Positions 42,748 to 54,291 of a stretch of 64,000 nucleotides of DNA are shown piece by piece. Origin of the DNA: Thamnaconus septentrionalis (Eukaryota; Chordata; Actinopteri; Tetraodontiformes; Monacanthidae); contig CM020510.1 of the NCBI GenBank assembly GCA_009823395.1, positions 8,077,273 to 8,141,272 on the forward strand, given 5' to 3'. The position numbers were made by a program, and so were the translations under genes. A model generated the notes under the pieces. It worked only from the letters and a program-made list of their open reading frames with translations. It did not search any database and had not been told where the DNA came from. Within the stretch, counting starts at the first letter, position 1, and each line of letters opens with the position of its first letter.

Positions 42748-45700
42748 GGGCTGAATTCTGTGCGTGGGTGGATGACTGTTAGCGCCGCGGCATGCTGACA
42801 GAAGAAAGTTTTTTTTTTTTTTAAGAACAGCGAACAGCGAATTAGGTTTTGTGGCTGGAAGGATACATGGAAAAAGTAGATTTGCGTGACAGTTTGGGAG
42901 GATAAGGGTCGGGGCACCACACAGAGATAAGGCCTCCTTGTGAAACGCCTTGAGTTGTAGCTTCGATTTTTGCAGTCACTGTATGTAAATGGATGAAAGG
43001 CATGAGGGGTTCCACATTTATTTATTTTATCTAAATGTAAAATTTGGATGTGGCATAAAAAAAAGATGTACTGACCCAGATATGACTTTGCCTCTTGCTC
43101 AACTCTGTAAAGGCACTAGTATTAAAAATAATATTCATCTTGCTACATTCGAGATCATGGCATCTACAGTAAAAAGTGCTGTCTTGCCCTATGTGATCCC
43201 TGGGTGATTCCCTATGATCGTGTCAATTCAAGTGTAAATCTTGATATACAAAAAAAGAGAAGATAAATATACTACTCAATAAAGTGTAATAAAGTGGACA
43301 CTGATGGGGACTTGCAGGAACCCGGTTTGTTTTGGTCTGCAGGCAGTGCCAGACCAGCACAACGTCCAGCTGTGAAAGGTGATTGTGTGACGTCCCTTTA
43401 AACTCAGTGCCCAGTGTCAGAGTTGTCACCTAGCAGACCTGAAAGCCCGACGGAGATTTTAATAACATGCAGGAAGATGATCTAATTTCCCGTCAGACCG
43501 AACGGACAGGGACTCATTTTATCGACATGCACCGGAACCGAAGAAACATATACGTGCAAAGTTACAGACACTTGCTGATTGCGAAGCCCCCTTGTGCCTT
43601 TCAAAACTTGCAAAGATGAAAGGAAGATCACTAAGTGAAGCAAAGGGGAATGAGGTGACTTTCAAAGTATTTTTTCCCCTTTATGATTCTTTTTTCCCTA
43701 GATGGTGCCGTGTCAGTATTCTTCCAGTGTGCCTATTTTGCAACTGCGACAAAAAGTACTAATTAAACGAATTAAAAGATTATTAAATCATGTTTGATGC
43801 GATCAAGTCTGTAACGAGTAGAAGAGCAGCGTGAGAGGTTTCAACGCACACCCTCGCTCCTCTCTGAGTGATCTAACTGTTCCTTTCTTTCTCCACCAAT
43901 TTTCTTTTCTTTTTCTCCCGTCGTTCTCTTCAATAATTTCCACCTGTCAGATTTTGCCTGACTCGGGCGCAGTCAGGAGCTGCGAGGGTGGCCTTTATCT
44001 TCGCCGAGGCTCGACACTCGCTCGCTGCAGCCACGCGTCTCCTTCCCTTTTGCTGATGACGGCGATCCCCTCCCTGTCTGAGGGCTTCCGTCCAATTAAC
44101 TCGACAAATACCTTCCTTCAAACGACAGCCCACTTGGAAAAACTTTATCAAAGATACCGGGCCCTAACAAAGCAGTGTACAGTCAAACACAGAGACACTG
44201 TTCTTCAAGGAGGCTTTCTCTTTTTCTCTCTAACACACAAACTTTTTTTTTTTTTGCAGACTCCCGAGACGAGAAGTGCAGCCAGCACGGCGACTGTCTT
44301 GCTTGTGGCATTCGAGAATTTGGCTCCGAGACAATGGAGCCATCACTTGGCCATTGTTCACAAACTCATTTATTAATGAAGTACTGAAATGCAATCTGCT
44401 TCTTCAGTGAACCACACAGGAGAAGGAAATAGACTTTGTAATGAGATTTCGTTTTCTTTTCTTTTTTTCAGAAGCTTTTAGCTTTTCGTGTATTTTATTT
44501 GTCTTTTGATGAGTTACGGAAGAGGAGGAGGAAGAGTTTGCACCGTGACTCAGTCACCCCGCTGTTCTCCTCCGAGTGAAGTGAAGGGAAACAGGTTTGA
44601 GTTTCTCTGGAATTCCATTAGACGTAATTTCCAGTCAACTACCCTCCTCCTCATCATCGCGAGAGGCAGAGATGTCTGAGCAATGTGGCTGCGTTCAGAT
44701 GGAGGCATTTGCCGCATGCTGAAAGGAGAGAAATGTTCTCTGTGGTTGGAGAGTGAGCAGGGGTCCGTGTTTATCGTCCTTGTCCCATTTCCCTCCGTGT
44801 TATGGAGCGGTTATATCGTCCTGCTCTCTGTTTTTCATGGAAAGCACGGCATTATTATGAGTCATAATATCTCTTTATTATTGGTGAGAATGTCAGACAG
44901 AGCATGAGCGAAAACCTTGAATCCATCCTATTGATCCATGTGGTAAAGAGAACAGTAAGTGTTTGGAAGGGCGACTCAAGTCGATTAAAGGGAAACCACT
45001 GCCTTAATCAGACCTCATATCGATGCACTATGATTTTTATCTGAGATACCAGAACCATACTAGTTCAGAAAAAACGCTAAAATGTATTACTTTGCTAATG
45101 GTAGCTTCTTCTTCTATGGTCTACCTCTGTGGTTTTTCTGTTGTTTTTCAAAGCAGCTTGGAACAGACTGAAATTTTCGGACTAATTGTGACTGACTGAC
45201 TAAAAAATGGACGAGTCAGGTTTGAGGGGCCATGACAGCATGTATGCTTAGCGTGATACCATGATGCCAACTCTGCATCATGAGAGGTCCGATTGAAAAC
45301 AAAGTGTGTTTAGGATGGTGAAGTTCAAGGGACATATTTTGCAGTTTGTAGCGCAACACATTCATCAGTCGCCGCTGAGTCGCTGCTTCGCTTCAAAGAC
45401 GCTGCTGATGCAGCTTTTGAAATACAACATAAATTTCAAGGTTCATCCCATCTGCCCTTGAATCCAAGTGATTTTTTTTTTTTCTTTTACTGCCGGAATC
45501 TCTGAAGTGGATCCGGGTTCGATCTTCACACCAACCCCGCCGACTTCCCGTCCCATTTCTGTCTCTTCTCTGAAGAGGACATCCTCGCCTCTTTGAAACT
45601 TGACTGCTTCCTCCTTTGCTTTTAACCTCGACATCCTGCCGTCTCCCTCTCTGTGCTCCCCCCGTCGTGACGTCTCTCTCTTTTCATCCCCGAAGAGAGG

Positions 45701-46321
45701 TGGATACTCGGACGATAGCCGCAGACTGAAGGCGGCAGGAGATTCAGTTTGATGAGGCGGAAGAGGGGGAACATTAAACACGGTGCCAAACATTTTCATC
45801 CTCAGACCTTAAATGTTAGCCGCAGTCGAGCTCTGTTGACTTTGCTGTGAGAGAGAGAAATAGAGGGAAAATGGAAAAGCCTTGCACTGATCAACCTTGG
45901 CGCCGCCATATTAATCCTTCACTCTCCCACTTGTTACGCACAATAGCAGCAACGTGTCTGTCTGTCACCATCAGTGAAGGGAAGCGATGAACCGTTGGTG
46001 CATGCGAGGCAGGCTGAGGTTTGAATCGAACACAAATCTCCATTTGATTAAAACGTAGAGCTTAAAACATGAACTAATCCCTCCCACCCCCCGTTCATAC
46101 AGTTAATTCCTGGAAGGCTTGCCTGTCTGTCTGGCTGTGTGCTTGTCTGTTCATCACAGCACGCAGGACTTATTAGAATGTTTCTCCGCGAGACGTCTCG
46201 CCGCTTTAATCGCCTGATCTCTCCCGTATTTTTCTTTTTTTTCCTGTGTTTGTTTCACCATTCAATCGTGAGATGTAGAAACGTGGAATCGTTCTTCCCG
46301 ACTAGACCGTGTGGATTAAAA
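42748..46321. other. Intronic sequence, no gene seen
   Basis: T-runs lie at 42810-42822 and 44242-44255. The second ends in TTTTTTGCAG and looks like an acceptor, but the following sequence is not calsyntenin and has no matching domain. The rest is unremarkable. Confidence 0.5.
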
Positions 46322-46478
46322 ATGTTGCCTGGAGTCAAAATCCCACTTCAGATTCTCTTCCCGCCTGTGATGTTGCTTTTCTTTTTGTTTCCGCTCTGTT
46401 GGCTCGATGCTGAATCAAAGACTCAGTCGGCAGAGACAAAGGTTGGGCGAGTGGGCGGAGCCGGCGCCCTTACTTCAG
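46322..46478 (+). other. Candidate alternative first exon with signal peptide (hypothetical)
   Basis: From the ATG at 46322 the frame stays open for 52 codons and ends at CAG|GTAAAG, a strong donor in phase 1. Residues 1-30 look like a signal peptide: MLPGVKIPLQ, then a hydrophobic core MLLFFLFPLCWLDA with a plausible Ala cleavage site. A second ATG at 46370 also starts directly before the core, with a G at -3. After the core comes a polar linker (ESKTQSAETK). Phase 1 is what the next calsyntenin exon would need. No promoter is visible, the frame is open well upstream, and no homology is recognised, so this may be chance. Confidence 0.2.
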
Positions 46479-49400
46479 GTAAAGGACTACAACATTACAG
46501 CAAATTAATTTCATCGACAAGCGACGTCATGAAGTAGCTCTTCAAGGCTGGTGACACAAAAAAAGAAAAAAGTTGCTTTTTGGAAAGATGGAAGTGATGT
46601 TTTCCTTCTCTGTCGCGCACAAAACCACCCGCTCCGCTCGCTTCGTAATTGACGGCATACACGGAAAAAAATGCACGCTCTAAATAAAACACACGCTTTA
46701 CAAAACTGACAGCAGAGACACGGCGGATGATGGATCGCCTCAGATTATTCCAGTTGATGGACAATATCCATTAGAGCAGCCTGTGCGTCATCAATCCCGA
46801 AGCCCAAAAGACGGCGGCGAATGTTGACAACGGATGGCAATCTGCGCGTTTTGTCGTCCGCAGCGGAGATCGACGGTTGTGACAGTGACTGCGTGAAGGT
46901 GAACCACTGCTGTTATTTTTTATTTATTTTTTTGGAGTCAAGCTGCCTCTCAGATATTTAAGGTTTGTGGTTGATCTTGTGGAGGGGTGACACTCTCAAA
47001 AACCTGTTTCTTTCTTCCTCATGCAGTTAACAAAGTCACATTCATGTCAATTCCCAAAGGTAATTATTTCAGATATAAAGGAGAAAAAAAACTAAACATT
47101 TATACATAAGACACAGAATACATATTTGAAAAAGGGTGAGAAAAAGTATAATTCATAAACTAAACTCCTCTACTCCTTAAATAATGAGCACTATCTCTAT
47201 ATATACGTGTATGTACACGTATGTAGACATATGCACATATGTATGCACGGACAAACATAGTTACATACATTGATATACCCATATAATATAGGCTAATAAA
47301 TGGAAGTCATACATATGATTTTAATTGCCAAACTTCTAAAGCGGCTAAATGCAATAATTGCTCGTGGAAAAGAGGCCACGCCCTCTGCAGCAGCGGCAGT
47401 AGTAGTGCAGAAGAATCTCTGAGGATGAAGAAAGGTGTTGCAGTGGGTGGAGGGCAGGAGGTGGCAGGCCTCCCAGCTGACTCCTGAGCAGCTGCTTTGG
47501 CCTGTTTTCCAGTTAGCGTGTACAATCAGGTTACTGCCGCCTTTTAATTGAATGATCTGAGGTTGAGCTCCGACGCCGCTGCGCCGTCGGCTCTCTCCGT
47601 CACACTCTGCCACCGATGAAAGGATATGAAAGAGAAAAGAAGCCGGATCAAATGAGTTTCTCTTCTCTATATTATGTGCGCTGTAGTTCATTCAGAGCAG
47701 GCTTTTATTATTTCTCCATAAGCCTTTGGGTGTTTTTATAAAATAGTCCCATATTGAGAACATTAGCAAATTCGCACTGCCAATAATGTTCTCCAACAAT
47801 ATTGTCTCGCTGGCCAGTCAGTAACTTCCGATAAATTAGAAAAAGGCCTTGATTTACTTCTTCTTGCTCCACTTTTTGGAAATTGTGTGGATCTGTTCTT
47901 GAAATCGGCCCTCTGTGATGTCACAAAAAAGCCATCTGAAGTTCATGACAGTACCCCAAGCTCTCACTGCCTTGTTTTTGTCCCCTTCCAAACATGCAGT
48001 TCTAGCAGAAAGCTGAAGCCCAAAGACAAAATGTTGATTCAGTCGATTATTGAACATTCAGTAGTTAATTATTTGCCAGAGATTTTTTTCTGGTTGTGTT
48101 TCAAAAGGTTTGGCTCCATGTTAAGAAATTATGATGTGTTTATTGTTAATAAGACAAAATAAGAATACTAAATTCTTGTTGTTCTTGTACTCTGGTACAT
48201 TTGGTTCTGAGCTGGAAGAGGCAGTGCTGCATGTGCAGCATGTGAGAAAATGTTGGTGACTGCACTAAAACAAACGATTTTTCGCGCAATACAGTAATGT
48301 ATCAAAAATGCATAGGGTGTCCAAAAACTTTTTACCACAGCTGTGTCAACCTGCTCTGCTGCAGTCTAGGGTTTGAATATTACACTGGTGCTGGGCTCCA
48401 TTGAAAACATTTTCTGTTGCTGTTTCTGAACCTTTCACCTGAGCAGAGAATACATTAATTTTATTGACAGCGTTGTTTTTTTTTTCCTCCGTCTGTCCTC
48501 CTGTCCCTTGTTTCACCCCGCAGGTTTACACAACTGCTCCAATTTAATGAACTGTGCGAGCATTTCCAGAGTTAATCCGCCAGAATTACACTGTTCTCCT
48601 CTGCTGGCCGACTTCAAACGCCTTCGCCACCGCTTTCATGCGTCCATACAGTCGTCATGTACAGTGATTTAATTGTGCTGGACAGTGAGCGCATGTTGCA
48701 TACACTGTAAATAGGTGGGTTTTCTTTTTTTTCAAATGCGGAGGTAAACGGAGTGACAGAATGGGAACAACAGGAGCCTCAAGGGGGCTAAAATTTCTGG
48801 CTCCTACCTCACAGTCATGGAGTTTTTAAAAGGTACAAACAAGATGAGTCGCGCGAGGCTGAAGGGTCTGGAGTAATTGGGTACGGAGGGAGAGGAAGAG
48901 GAGAAGGAGTAGGAGGTGTGGGAAGGAATAGAAATGAAGAGGTGGAGTTGCCGTGTTTTCATATTTCGTCCCCCCTCCTTCCGGCTGGAATAGATAGTCA
49001 TTTTAGTGGCACGTCGCAGGACCTCGTGGCGAAAGACGCTTGCGGAATTACTGGAAAAAATTTGCGCGAGATTGGTCCAGCGAAATCCAATCTGCTCCCC
49101 GGGCCTCAGTCATTTCGCGAAAAGTCGACGATGACTGGGAACTTGTGACAGTCCAATTAAGGGCATTTGCATATCGGGAGGCTTAAATTATTGTCACTCG
49201 CTGGAGCATAAAATGGCGGGGCCCCAAATCGGAGGCGGATAGCGGCGATGTGTACTTGTACGGAGCAGGAGGAGCATGTGAGAGGTGTGAGATTGGAGGG
49301 GGAGAGGAAAATAAATAAAAGGGCTGAAGCTGTCATTAGCTCTGTGCCATATTATTTTACACAGCCCCGATGCTAGTTCCATGAAAGCCTGCTTTGCTCT

Positions 49401-52400
49401 TTTGTCGTTGGCTACCTGTGGGTGTGCGTGTTTCCATTAGAAGATGAAATTGTGCGGAGAAGATGAAACAAGTCTGTGTCAGGAAAAATATGCTTGTCAC
49501 AAAAACGTTGTAGCGCTGAAATGGGGTGGCATTACTGCCGATACGGAAAAGGAAACCAGAAACTCCGATGGAAAAAGGTCTCATGACTTGGTGCGGAATG
49601 CTTGGACAGCAGGTTAAATGTGCTGTTTTCATGGATGGAATATCTTTTCCATTTAGGAGTTGGTGTTTTGAGCAGTACAGATGTGGTAACAGGTCAGCAG
49701 TCTTGGCAGATGTCACAGCTGATTTATCAACATCTTAAGTTTTGAAAGTTTAGCTCAGGTCTGTAATTTATTAACATTTGGTTCTATAACACTTAGAGTC
49801 TTGAACTCAGTTCTCCAAAGAACAAACACAGAATGTTCCAGCCTCATGTTTTTCTTGTGTCCTTTATTTATTTATTTATTGCTGCTTCTGGATTTCACAC
49901 CATTGGTCTAACTGCTGGTCTTATGCTTTACAGACCGAAGTACCAAATTGGTGCAGAGAGAACCAGTGAAATGATAAAAGGATGTTTTCTTGGTGTTGTT
50001 GTTGTTGTTTTCATGCACCTGTGTAAAATCTACTCCTTCCGTTTTATTTCTCTCGCTCTCTCCCTCACTGTTGCCTCAGGCGTTTTTACAGTTCTGGCCT
50101 GGTGTCATGGAAGCAACACCAACAAATGGCACAACAACTGGTAAAAGTTGATGTGAGGATAGAGATAGAAGGAAGGCATGACTGCAGGCTGTACACACAG
50201 ACCTCATCAGAGGTTTGTTTTTTTTGTCTTCGTCTCTCCATCTTCTTGTGCTGCCCTCAACTTCCTGTGTTTGCGTAGCTGCAAACCAGTGAAGTCACAT
50301 CTCCATCCATGGTATTTAGCTTTGCCAAAACACAAATATTATGTTAGCTCAGCACCCAAACTGAAGAAAATATTTGTATTTTTAAATTAAGGTAACATTT
50401 GTGTAACCTGCTGACAAAAAAATACCACAAACTGCAAAACATAATCACAAGTTGCAAACAATAGTGCATTTCAGCAAAATGTGCTTTTCCTGAGTGTGAT
50501 GTTGGGATTCCGTTTACCTCAGAGAGACCATCGGCCATGAGCTGGAGGTGGAACACGAGGGCAGAGAAGCTGTAAAACACGGGAGGTCCAACAATGCATC
50601 AGTTTTTATGGGGAACAACATCTGTTGTTGTTTAGTTTTGGAAACTGTAAACAGAAAAATATGAGGTCTTCTGCATATTATTTTGTGTGTGTGTACGTGT
50701 GTGTGTGTGTGCAAGCCAGCAAAACTGCTTTAATGGAGTCTAGGATGAGATCCGACAACGGGTTGGCACCTCCAAAATATTTTTTATTTATGCCGTCATC
50801 CAAAGGCAGCATAATTTAAATCCGGCTGACTGGATCTGTTTGGCTGCGCTGTACAACGGGTATTTTCCCTGCGCAGGTCGGCATGAAGGAAAAAAACAAA
50901 AAAACAACTCCTTGCACAGATGAATAAGCCCTATTAAAGCGGCACCATGAACATTGACAGTCAACGTCAAGGTTTCAGAGTCTCAATTTCCGACCGCCGA
51001 AAACTGCGAGCCGTTCAATGGAGAGAAATGCTTCGCAAAGGGAGGCCGACGTGCTGCTCACCGCCCGGCAGCTGACGTGAAAAATGCGGCGGGAGGAGTA
51101 AAAAAAAAAAGATGTATTCCCGCCTTTTATGGCCTCCCCGACGCGCTGTGCTAAAAAAAGTGCTGAGTAATCTCCAGCGTCTGTGCGGTACAGTGTGGCG
51201 GGCAGCCAAGCCGGCGGTCAATATACAGAGACACGACATTATTAACCCAGTTGTCGGTGCTGAAATACGATGCCGATCCCTTGTGCTTTGTCATGCCGGG
51301 GGGTCGGGTCACCTGCGATGACAACTTGGCAGGATTCGGCACAAAAGACACTGTAAAAAAACATAAATAGTCAGAAAAGGTTGACTTGGCACTGAGATGA
51401 TGACGAGCGTTTTTTATGTGCAGAGCTTTCTGAACAGGCGCCAGAGGTGCCTGCGTTAACTGAAAGAGTCTCTCGCTTAAAGAGGCGTCGCTTGGGTTTA
51501 GAGGATGAGCCTATGAGACAAGCGGCTAATTTGTCATCTTATGTTATGTTGAAATTCCACAGGAAGAATCAGCAGTTTATCCCAAAGTTTTGATCAAGGA
51601 CAGGAGCACTATACCAGTTTCATTTACGTAAAAAAAAAGCCCCACACAACCTCAGAAAACGCAGCGGCAACATTTTTCTGCAGCATTTTTCTCTAAAGTT
51701 ACTGACATCTGCACACAAACACAGCAAATATGCTGAGATTCACAGCAAATCGCAACACCTGGACGAAGATCTACCTCCCGGGCAGTAGGTGTCGTACTCG
51801 CTATGGACGAGGGTCATCAGAGGTGTCGCGTCAACATCAAGATTTAAGTCCAGTTCACTTTTCGCCATTACAGCACCACCTATTGGTTTGGCTAGCACTT
51901 CCTTCACATTGGAAAATGAAAAATTTGTCATTTTCTGTGACAATTTGAAATCAAAACAAAAAAATAAATACATCTGAAAAACGTTTTCTGAAAAAATACC
52001 TTTGTATGTGTGGAAAAGGCTCCATATGCAAGGTTGACTGGCTCTTGATAAGCAATCTGGGAGCGTTGCAGGAATTTATCTGGTGCGTTTAATCAGCGGC
52101 GGCTGCTTTACAGACAGGGTTGTCCTCGCCCTTTCATTTTCCCCGAATAAAAAAAAAACCTGCGCTCCTCTCTGAGAGGAGTTTTTTTCTTTCTTCTTGG
52201 GGGCCAATATGCTGACCCCTGGCCTTCTCCCTGCAGGCCTGTTAACCCCGTAGCAGGTTATTAATGAAACGGCGCGCAACCGCACCCAAGTGGACGACAA
52301 TTTGTGTCCGTCTCTATCTGTTTCGTCTTCCAAAGAGGTCTCCGGGAATAATAAAAAAAAAACAATATAGTCAAACGGAGGGAGGGGAGGAGTGGTCGGG

Positions 52401-53100
52401 GGTGGGGTGGGGGCTGAGTCATAGGCTGATAGGCTTGCAGCTGCTAAGGATCAGGAGGTGTCCTCATGTACGGGCACGCGGAGGCTAAGACAGGAAACAC
52501 AGCCCTGCCCATCAGCATTATTGTGCGCTATGAGGCTAGCACGCTAACTGACAGCGGAACAATTGTGTTTCACTCCTGCCGCTGCCCGATAGTGTCATTT
52601 CCACGCTCGCAGCTCTTCCCTGTCATTTTCCCCTTGCCTGATCCCCTTTGAGATACTGACGGCTCCACGCAGGCAACCGGCGAAGGCGGGAAAGACTCAC
52701 CGCCGGCTCGCTCCTTCATTGGAGCTGTCATACTTCATTGAAATGAAAAGCCGATGGAGAGGGGGGAGTTGGGGTGAAGGCGGGCGGTTAGCGTGAGACG
52801 CCGCCGCAGCAGCTGCGGAGAAAGAGGGAAAGAGAGAGAGTGAGAGAGGGAGAGAGAGAGAGAGAAAGGAGAAAAAATAAAAAGAGGGGTAGAGTGATAA
52901 AAATGTAGCAAGTGAGAAAAGTGAAGGGTTCAGGGCATTTATCATCATCCACTTGACACGAGAGGAGAGGCGGCGAGGAAGGCGCAGGGAATGAAAGAGG
53001 CGAGCGGCACCGTGATGAATGTGGGCGGAGTGTAAACTTTAATGGGCCGAACCTTGGATGGGAGCAATTTGCCAATATTTAATTAACTGTAATGCGATCA
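46479..53100. other. Intronic sequence; alternating purine-pyrimidine patch near 47195-47260
   Basis: No gene is seen. The patch has words such as TACGTGTATGTACACGTA (an 8-bp dyad, 47204-47221) and ACATATGCACATATGTATGC. A GTTGTTGTTGTTG run lies at about 49996-50010. A phrase near 48315-48335 (AGGGTGTCCAAAAACTTTTT) is reminiscent of Tc1/mariner ends but too short to call. A purine tract of GAGAGAGAGA type is at 52826-52865. Confidence 0.5.
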
Positions 53101-53300
53101 ATCAGGGCGCTAAAGGACGGGAGCCGTTCCGCCCGGCGGCTCCGCCCGCTGCGCTCGGGGGGGCTGTGGTGGGGGGCAGGGGGGAGGGGCAGGGGGGAGG
53201 GGCTTGGTGGCAACAGAGCAATCAACAAGCGGCGGCAGCGACTTGTGGTGTTGGGAGGCTCCCACCGTCGCTGCGCCGACAGCTGGATGTCAACCCCCCC
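53101..53300. other. CpG-rich, G-quadruplex-prone patch
   Basis: From about 53110 to 53160 the sequence is C/G-rich with many CpGs (GTTCCGCCCGGCGGCTCCG). At 53157-53203 there are long G-runs, including two tandem copies of a CAGGGGGGAGGGG unit. This could be a small CpG island or just a G-rich simple sequence. No TATA box or initiator is recognised. Confidence 0.5.
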
Positions 53301-53302
53301 CC

Positions 53303-53340
53303 ACACACACTCACACACACTCACACACACACACACACAC
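53303..53340. repeat. (CA)n microsatellite with TCACACAC units
   Basis: CA units interrupted twice by T, preceded by a run of nine Cs. Confidence 0.95.
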
Positions 53341-54236
53341 CTCTAAATCTGGGGGCTGGGGACATTAATCTTTCTTATGCTTCTTTATGATTATTGATAT
53401 TATCATTATATTTCTTTGTCATCCAGCACACACACAGTGATTTCCTCCCTGCCTCTGAATCCTCGCGTCTCAATTTTTTTTTGTTTTTCGACAGCGGCAT
53501 AAACGTCGAGTACAATGTGCTTTTATAAAGGCCAAGCAGTTCTCCCGCTCCCCCTCCTCCCCCTCCCCCTCTCCACTCCGCTTGCTCCGTCTTCAGAATA
53601 ATGTATTTCTGCTCCGCTGGCCCCTAATTTTCACTGGGGCTGATAGCAACTTTCTGGCAATTGGTTTATGATTGACTGATTCTAAAATGAAATGCATAAA
53701 TACGGCAGGGGGGATGGAGGGGGGCACTTTGTGACTGTGATAAATGGTTTCAATCATAAACATAAATATGCTCATGAATAAGAAGCGGTAAATAAAAAAA
53801 ACAAAATAAAAAGAGCAAGACAGAGTTCGCTCCATCGTGGTTTTACACAAGTTTTGTCTTCGGACGCCTTTTGCAGTCGATAAATATTTATGATTTTTCT
53901 TTCTTGTCTTTTTAAAATTTATCCCAGTGTTGTGAATAAACCATGAACGACTGTCAGATGAGATGGTCCTTGTCTTAGCCGACATAAAACACATGACAAA
54001 ATTAATCAACAAAAGGAAAAAGGTTTCCCAGTGGAGAGCCGGACTTCACTCGACAAGTCGCCTCTTCTGAGATGAAAAATTATTTAACAGCCTGCAGCAC
54101 AAACAGCTTCTGATTCCATCGTTGTTCACAGCTGTTTATCCTGAACAGCTTCTTCTTCTTCGTCTTCTTCTTCGTCTTCTTCTTCTTCTCTTGCAAGCAT
54201 GAACTGCATGAACTCTCTGCCCCTGCAGTCGTCTTA
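53341..54236. other. Intronic sequence, no gene seen
   Basis: It has a C-rich CTCCCCCTCC tract at 53547-53580 and a (TTC)n-type array at 54149-54191. No coding signal. Confidence 0.5.
54149..54191. repeat. (TTC)n array with CGTCTT variants
   Basis: CTT/TTC triplets with two CGTCTT interruptions. Confidence 0.9.
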
Positions 54237-54291
54237 TGGCAAGAGGGTTGTGAGTTTGAGTCCCACATCGGGCCTTCCTATGTCTGTGTGG
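54237..54291 (+). mobile_element. SINE-like fragment (tRNA-derived head remnant)
   Basis: GGCAAGAGGGTTGTGAG, then TTTGAGTCCC and GGGCCTTCCTATGTCTGTGTG, resembles a fish SINE-type repeat in which a tRNA-like B box (GTTYGANTCC) is followed by a CCTTYCTGTG phrase. Here the B box is at about 54253-54263. The expected continuation and the A-box side are decayed, so only a fragment remains. Confidence 0.5.

Noticed and set aside
44240..44380. T-rich tract ending TTTTTTGCAG followed by an open frame with several Cys (DSRDEKCSQHGDC)
   Set aside because: Looks like an acceptor and an EGF-like start, but it does not fit any calsyntenin exon, no donor in a consistent phase was found and the Cys pattern does not continue.
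45443..45799. 118-codon minus-strand frame with a charged composition
   Set aside because: No homology recognised and no splice sites that fit; the Glu/Arg richness follows from a C/T-rich strand.
48300..48345. AGGGTGTCCAAAAACTTTTT phrase like a Tc1/mariner end
   Set aside because: Only about 20 bp of likeness, with no inverted terminal repeat or TA duplication and no transposase remnant.
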